Origin: Duncaniella muris
Lineage (GTDB): Bacteria > Bacteroidota > Bacteroidia > Bacteroidales > Muribaculaceae
NCBI RefSeq assembly: GCF_003024805.1
Contig: NZ_PUEC01000026.1
Coordinates: forward strand, 1 to 48,611
Direction of reading: 5' to 3'
Length of the DNA stretch: 48,611 nt
The notes beneath the pieces were generated by a model. It was not told the origin of the DNA, made no database searches, and worked only from the letters and a program-made list of their open reading frames with translations. Both the position numbers and the translations under genes were made by a program. Shown here piece by piece: positions 44,387-48,611 of this stretch. Position 1 is the stretch's first letter, and every line of letters begins with the position of its first letter.

Positions 44387-46930
44387 TCAGCGGATGGCTT
44401 CGATCACATAAGTGGCTCCCGGCTCAGTGGGGAGATCATAGAGAGAGGTGGCGGGAAGTTCGAGCGCCGGGAGCTTCGAGCTGTCTTTTATAACGGGTTT
44501 CGGGATGTAGTAGACGCTGTTGAGCGCGTTGGTGTTGGCTCCTTCAGCCGCTTTCAGAGCCTCGCCTCCGGCAAGACGGAGAGCCGAGGCGGAACGCAGG
44601 CGGAGGTTGCCGCCGAGAGTCGAGCGGACGGTGGCCGACACGAGTTTTCCGTCAGCCCATTTCATGTCGGTTATCTCGAACCCGCCACGGGTGCGGAGGC
44701 CTTTGACAGAACCCTGTGGCCAGGCATCGGGCAGAGCCGGGAGCAGGTGGACGGCTCCGTCGTGGCTCTGGACAAGCATTTCGGCTATGCCGGCGGTGCA
44801 GCCGAAGTTGCCGTCGATCTGGAACGGCGGGTGGGCGTCAAACATGTTGGCATACGTGCCGCCGTCCTGATCCTTGATGGTGACGTTGGGATCTTTGAGG
44901 CGGAGCTGGTTGCGGATGAGCTTCATGGCGTGGTTGCCGTCGAGCAGTCGGGCCCAGAGGCAGACTTTCCAACCCATAGCCCAGCCACGGCTGGCGTCGC
45001 CGCGTCCGATGAGCGATTTTTTGGCCGCCTGGAAGAGTTCGGGGTTGGTGTAGGGCGAGATCTGGTTGCCGGGATAGAGCCCCCAGAGGTGCGAGACGTG
45101 TCGGTGGCTGCTGCGCTCCTTGTCCCAGTCTTCAAGCCATTCCTGGAGCTGGCCGTATTTGCCGACATGCATCGGGGGAAGCTGAGCTTTGAGCGAGTCG
45201 AGGCAGGCGGCAAATTCGCTGTCCACTCCGAGGACTCCGGCAGCAAGAGCGGTGTTGTTGAGCAGGTCGTAGACCATCTGGTTGTCCATAGTCACGCCGC
45301 TGAACACTGCAAGGCTCCGTTTCTTGCCTCCGGCATCCTCATAGGAACCGAGTCCGGGGTGGTTTTCAGGAGAATTTGAGGGGGAGACCACCTTGTAGCC
45401 GCTCTTGGGGTCGGTGACAAGGAAATCCTGATAGAATTCGCAGGCACCTTTGAGCACGGGATAGACCGATGCAAGCCAGGCCTTGTCGCCGGTGTAGAGA
45501 TAGCGTTCCCACAGGTGAGAGGCGAACCAGGCGTTGCAGGTAGGCCAGATGCTGCACGAGGCATTGTCGACCGATCCGGTAGAGCGCCAGAGGTCGGTGT
45601 TGTGGTGGAGAGTCCAGCCGCGGCATCCATACATTTTTTCAGCCGATTCGCGTCCGGTGACGCTGACATCTTTCACAAGCTGAAGGAAGGGATCGTGACA
45701 CTCGCTGAGATTAGTGACCTCGGCAGGCCAGTAGTTCATCTCGACGTTGATGTTGGTGGTGTATTTGCTGTCCCATGCGGGATACTGTCCGGCATCGGGG
45801 TTCCAGATACCTTGCAGATTGGCAGGCTGTGTGCCGGGCTGTGAGGAGCAGATGAGCAGGTAGCGGCCAAACTGGAAGTACATGGCGGCAAGACCGGGGT
45901 CGTCAGACGAGGCAAATTCGGCTATACGGGTGTCGGCCGGCTTGGCCTCCTGCACGGGGTTGTGGCCGAGATCGAGGCTGACGCGGTTGAACATCGAGGC
46001 ATAACGCGCGCTGTGGTCTGCCTTGGCGCGGGCATAGTCGCGGTCAAAGGCCGAGAGTGCGGCCATAGCCTTGGCATCGCTGTCGCCTGAAATGTCTTTA
46101 TAGTTTTCAAAGTTGGTGGCGGAGGCCACGATGATCAGTGCGCTGTCGGCATTTTTGACCGTCAGCGTGCCTTTTGAGCGGTCGGCGCTCTGCTTTCCGC
46201 CGTCGGCTATGATCTGTATATAGGTGGTGGCATGAAGAAGGTTGGGGATATTCTCCATTTCCGTCTGTCCGGGGAAGGAGCTGACCCGCAGTAGATTGTC
46301 GCTGCCTTTGACCACTTCGGCCGAGGCTTTGACGCGCTTTTCCTTTTCAGGGCCTTTGAATGAGGTAGTGAAGCTGATCTTGCCGCCTTTTGAGGCTGTC
46401 AGACGCATGACAAGCACGTTGTCGGCAAGTGAGGTGAAGATTTCGCGGTTGTAGCCCACACCGTCGGCGGTGTAGCTCACGCGGGCCACGGCGTCGGTCA
46501 GGTCGAGGGTGCGCGAATAGGCTGTCGGGGCTGCCTTCGGGGTCTTGAAGTCGAGCACGATGTTGCCGAGCGATTCATAGGCCATGCCGTGGGCGGTCAC
46601 ATTGATGTCAGCGGTGATGTTTTTCATGGCCAGGCGCTGAGCCTGTTCGTAGTCTCCTCGGTTGATGCAGTCACGTATTTCCTGCAGGTGGGCTTTGGCG
46701 TTGGGATTGACGTTGTTGTAGGGACTTCCGGCCCAGAAGGTGTCTTCGTTGATCTGGATGGTGTCACTTGTCACACCTCCGTAGACCATCGCTCCGAGGC
46801 GACCGTTGCCGAGCGGAAGGGCCTCAAGCCAGTAATCGGCCGGGCGGTCATAACGCAGAGTCAGATAGTTCTGAGCCACAAGGGGAATGGCCGTCACGGC
46901 CATCATCATGTACATAAAAAGTTTTTTCAT
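44387..46930 (-). CDS. Glycoside hydrolase family 95 enzyme (alpha-L-fucosidase type)
   Basis: The 847-aa secreted enzyme has a signal peptide ([17 protein letters not shown]), then the GH95 N-terminal beta domain ([39 protein letters not shown]). The (alpha/alpha)6 barrel includes [19 protein letters not shown] with the pair of catalytic Asn residues, the Glu in [11 protein letters not shown] and the Asp in [10 protein letters not shown], matching the catalytic set of family 95. GH95 removes terminal alpha-1,2-linked fucose or galactose from mucin or milk glycans. No SusC/SusD pair or other glycosidase is next to it, so it is an isolated gene. A terminator follows it, and an IR GTATAA-N5-TTATAC (46949-46965) lies before it. 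Confidence 0.93.
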   Translation of the reverse strand: MKKLFMYMMMAVTAIPLVAQNYLTLRYDRPADYWLEALPLGNGRLGAMVYGGVTSDTIQINEDTFWAGSPYNNVNPNAKAHLQEIRDCINRGDYEQAQRLAMKNITADINVTAHGMAYESLGNIVLDFKTPKAAPTAYSRTLDLTDAVARVSYTADGVGYNREIFTSLADNVLVMRLTASKGGKISFTTSFKGPEKEKRVKASAEVVKGSDNLLRVSSFPGQTEMENIPNLLHATTYIQIIADGGKQSADRSKGTLTVKNADSALIIVASATNFENYKDISGDSDAKAMAALSAFDRDYARAKADHSARYASMFNRVSLDLGHNPVQEAKPADTRIAEFASSDDPGLAAMYFQFGRYLLICSSQPGTQPANLQGIWNPDAGQYPAWDSKYTTNINVEMNYWPAEVTNLSECHDPFLQLVKDVSVTGRESAEKMYGCRGWTLHHNTDLWRSTGSVDNASCSIWPTCNAWFASHLWERYLYTGDKAWLASVYPVLKGACEFYQDFLVTDPKSGYKVVSPSNSPENHPGLGSYEDAGGKKRSLAVFSGVTMDNQMVYDLLNNTALAAGVLGVDSEFAACLDSLKAQLPPMHVGKYGQLQEWLEDWDKERSSHRHVSHLWGLYPGNQISPYTNPELFQAAKKSLIGRGDASRGWAMGWKVCLWARLLDGNHAMKLIRNQLRLKDPNVTIKDQDGGTYANMFDAHPPFQIDGNFGCTAGIAEMLVQSHDGAVHLLPALPDAWPQGSVKGLRTRGGFEITDMKWADGKLVSATVRSTLGGNLRLRSASALRLAGGEALKAAEGANTNALNSVYYIPKPVIKDSSKLPALELPATSLYDLPTEPGATYVIEAIR

Positions 46931-46948
46931 TCGGTATAGTTACTTTAG

Positions 46949-46965
46949 GTATAATTGTTTTATAC
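46949..46965. promoter_or_regulatory. Short inverted repeat upstream of the GH95 gene
   Basis: GTATAA (46949-46954) and TTATAC (46960-46965) flank 5 bp and lie 19 bp before the GH95 ATG. It may be an operator, but is short enough to occur by chance. Confidence 0.3.
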
Positions 46966-46994
46966 AGGTTTCATGGGTTCAATCAGAAGGATGC

Positions 46995-48248
46995 TCAGTT
47001 TTTTGTCAGGGCGGTCTCTTCCCAGATGTAGAGGCGGTCGGAGGGACGGATTTTGCGCGGCACCTTGATGGAGAAGCTCTGGCCTTTCTTCACCACGGGC
47101 ACGGGGTCGTATTCCAGACGCAGTTCCTCGACAGTCATGATGATTGCTCCGGTGTCTGTTCCGGTGATTACCACCTCGTCGCCCACATGGAGCTCGCCGG
47201 CTTCCATCAGGAACTCCCCTACTCCGAGTTTCGGGAAATAGCGTACACCTTTGGCCAGATAGCGCTTGACGCGGGTGGCCGAGGAGCCGTATTTGGCCGA
47301 CCATTCGCCGAGGCGCTGGCCGAGATAGTAGCCGTTCCAGAAACCGCGGTTGAAGATCTTGGAGAGTTCTTCGTCCCAGCGGGCTATGCGCTCTTCGGTG
47401 AACTCGCCGCGGCAGATGGCCTCAATGGCTTCCGAGTAGGCCTGAACGGCGATTTTGACATACTCCGGACCGCGGGCGCGGCCTTCGATCTTGAACACTC
47501 TGACTCCCGCGTCGATCATCTTGTTGAGGAAGTGAATGGTCTTCAGATCCTTAGGCGACATGATGTATTTGTTTTCCACGGCAAGTTCGTCGCCGGTCTC
47601 GCGGTCGGTGACGGTGTAGCCGCGACGGCATATCTGAGTACAGGCTCCGCGGTTGGCGCTTGAGTTCATCTCGTGGAGGCTGAGATAGCATTTGCCTGAA
47701 ACGGCCATGCAGAGCGCTCCGTGGCAGAACATTTCGATGCGCACTCTCTGCCCGTGGGGTCCGCGGATGTCCTCGCGCCCGATGGCGTCATGGATGGCCT
47801 TGACCTGGTCGAGATTAAGTTCGCGGGCAAGCACCACCACGTCGGCATATTGCGCGAAGAAGCGTACGGCTTCGATGTTTGTGACATTGAGCTGTGTGGA
47901 GATGTGGACCTCCACTCCGATGCTTCGGGCATAGCTGATGGCGGCGATGTCACTGGCTATGATGGCTGAGATTCCGCTGTCGCGCACGGCCTCGATGACG
48001 GCGCGCATCTTGTCGAGTTCGTTGTCATAGATGATCGTATTGACCGTGAGATAGGTCTTGACTCCGGCCCGGTCACAGATGGAGGCAATGTTGCGCAGGT
48101 CGTCAAGCGTGAAGTTGACCGATGAGCGTGAGCGCATGTTCAGCCCTTCGACACCGAAATATATGGCATCGGCTCCGGCCTCGATAGCGGCGTGGAGCGA
48201 CTCGTAGCTCCCGACGGGAGCCATTATTTCAAAATCCTTTCTGTTCAT
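46995..48248 (-). CDS. U32 family protein (TrhP/YegQ-like, tRNA hydroxylation)
   Basis: The 417-aa protein starts at ATG 48248 (MNRKDFEIMAPVGSYESL); a longer in-frame reading to 48356 runs through the promoter and is rejected. The U32 signature is present as EMFCHGALCMAVSGKCYLS (about residues 162-180), followed by SANRGACTQICRRGY with cysteines typical of the group. Members once called collagenases include TrhP/RlhA types that, with prephenate-dependent chemistry, hydroxylate tRNA U34 or 23S rRNA. The beta-barrel C-terminus (ARGVRYFPKLGVGEFLMEAG-like) is normal. The promoter lies immediately before the ATG, suggesting a leaderless transcript. Confidence 0.88.
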   Translation of the reverse strand: MNRKDFEIMAPVGSYESLHAAIEAGADAIYFGVEGLNMRSRSSVNFTLDDLRNIASICDRAGVKTYLTVNTIIYDNELDKMRAVIEAVRDSGISAIIASDIAAISYARSIGVEVHISTQLNVTNIEAVRFFAQYADVVVLARELNLDQVKAIHDAIGREDIRGPHGQRVRIEMFCHGALCMAVSGKCYLSLHEMNSSANRGACTQICRRGYTVTDRETGDELAVENKYIMSPKDLKTIHFLNKMIDAGVRVFKIEGRARGPEYVKIAVQAYSEAIEAICRGEFTEERIARWDEELSKIFNRGFWNGYYLGQRLGEWSAKYGSSATRVKRYLAKGVRYFPKLGVGEFLMEAGELHVGDEVVITGTDTGAIIMTVEELRLEYDPVPVVKKGQSFSIKVPRKIRPSDRLYIWEETALTKN

Positions 48249-48254
48249 ATTCTG

Positions 48255-48286
48255 CAAAGGTACTACAAAACGCAAAAAAATACAAA
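48255..48286 (-). promoter_or_regulatory. U32 gene promoter, leaderless arrangement
   Basis: The minus strand reads TTTG (48286-48283), a 20-bp spacer and TACCTTTG (48262-48255), a perfect Bacteroidales promoter. The ATG begins at 48248, 7 nt after the -7 box, so the leader would be about 0-4 nt. Confidence 0.75.
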
Positions 48287-48356
48287 CTGCATAGCACAGC
48301 AAACAGGGCAACCGCATCAAAATTTTAGGCGATAAGCAGCGATGGCGTTGCGTCAA

Positions 48357-48469
48357 CGATGATAGATGTAGGGAAATTCTTTGAATACACCATATCCGAA
48401 GTCATGAATTCTTAGTAATTTTATAGTGCTAAAATCTCGGCAACAGTCTGATTTTTAGCGCCATAAAGC
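48357..48469. other. Intergenic DNA at the left boundary of the insertion sequence
   Basis: No gene is seen. Inverted segments GCTAAAATC (48428-48436) and GATTTTTAGC (48450-48459) may belong to the IS left end. The exact terminal repeat cannot be fixed without the right end. Confidence 0.35.
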
Positions 48470-48500
48470 TTGCATATCTCGTGTTTTTTTAGTATCTTTG
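48470..48500 (+). promoter_or_regulatory. Transposase promoter
   Basis: TTG (48470-48472), a 20-bp spacer and TATCTTTG (48493-48500) precede the transposase ATG at 48534. Confidence 0.65.
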
Positions 48501-48533
48501 TAGCTGACAATCAACAATATAGATACTAAAATC

Positions 48534-48611
48534 ATGCTAAACGAAATCTTTATGACAGTACCCGATCATCGGGTTACAGGTCGTTGCACATACGCGCTTT
48601 CCGACCTTCTG
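48534..48611 (+). CDS. ISAs1-like transposase, N-terminal fragment
   Basis: Only 26 codons are in the window: MLNEIFMTVPDHRVTGRCTY then ALSDLL. The pattern of a short helix, V/PD-R and a hydrophobic helix matches the DDE_Tnp_1-associated N-terminus of ISAs1-family transposases. The rest lies beyond the right edge, so integrity is unknown. Its own promoter is at 48470-48500. Confidence 0.75.
   Translation, partial: MLNEIFMTVPDHRVTGRCTYALSDLL

Noticed and set aside
46087-46110. Second sugar-processing gene overlapping the GH95 gene
   Set aside because: Only short antisense frames exist here; none has a domain or start signal.

Overview
The window is a chromosomal segment of a Bacteroidales bacterium, most like Muribaculaceae. 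The lineage evidence is a UpxY-type capsule antiterminator, family-restricted proteins (DUF4292, DUF3256, DUF5689, DUF1573), a TonB-dependent receptor with a carboxypeptidase-like N-terminal domain, lipoproteins with acidic residues after the lipobox cysteine, and promoters of the Bacteroidales form TAnnTTTG at -7 with TTTG/TTG near -33. GC content is high (about 60% in most genes) for the order. Assignment below the order is inference.

Layout. (1) 1-1000, minus: start of a capsule/exopolysaccharide locus (export lipoprotein, upxY) behind a probable invertible promoter. (2) 1030-2541, minus: tRNA-Leu(UAG) and an M16 zinc protease. (3) 2733-12717, plus: valS, then dut - TPR protein - DUF4292 lipoprotein - EnvC-like activator, a DEAD-box RNA helicase and a DUF3256 protein. 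A convergent unknown gene lies at 12592-13185. (4) 13352-25568, plus: an envelope and housekeeping run with tight overlaps: SurA-like chaperone, OstA/LptA-like protein, mutL, DUF4105 protein, phosphatase-superfamily protein, secA and a small lipoprotein. (5) 25569-26371: an inverted array of 9-bp repeats directly before a four-helix-bundle gene. (6) 26456-35760, all minus: secreted EEP nuclease, cytidylate-kinase-like protein, TonB-dependent receptor and two surface lipoproteins. I read this as a possible nucleic-acid or nucleotide scavenging locus. (7) 36160-42000, plus: malic enzyme/phosphotransacetylase fusion, a dense palindrome cluster, a His/Lys-rich mini-lipoprotein (minus), two DUF1573 proteins and MeaB. 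(8) 42051-48248, minus: cation/proton antiporter, GH95 fucosidase-like enzyme and U32 family protein. (9) 48470-48611, plus: the promoter and first 26 codons of an ISAs1-like transposase, cut by the window end.

How genes work together. valS, secA, mutL and the helicase are core genes. The SurA-like, OstA-like and DUF4292 proteins and the EnvC-like activator serve outer-membrane biogenesis and cell-wall splitting. The left edge and the 26-36 kb block face the cell surface. Strand composition is a large-scale signal: the plus strand is strongly C-rich on the left and G-rich on the right, changing sign near 24-26 kb regardless of gene direction.

The most interesting items are the phase-variable capsule promoter, the 9-bp repeat arrays (three sites, one an inverted array beside a four-helix-bundle gene), the receptor/nuclease/kinase/lipoprotein locus with a foreign-looking C-terminal domain in its last gene, and the GC-skew reversal.
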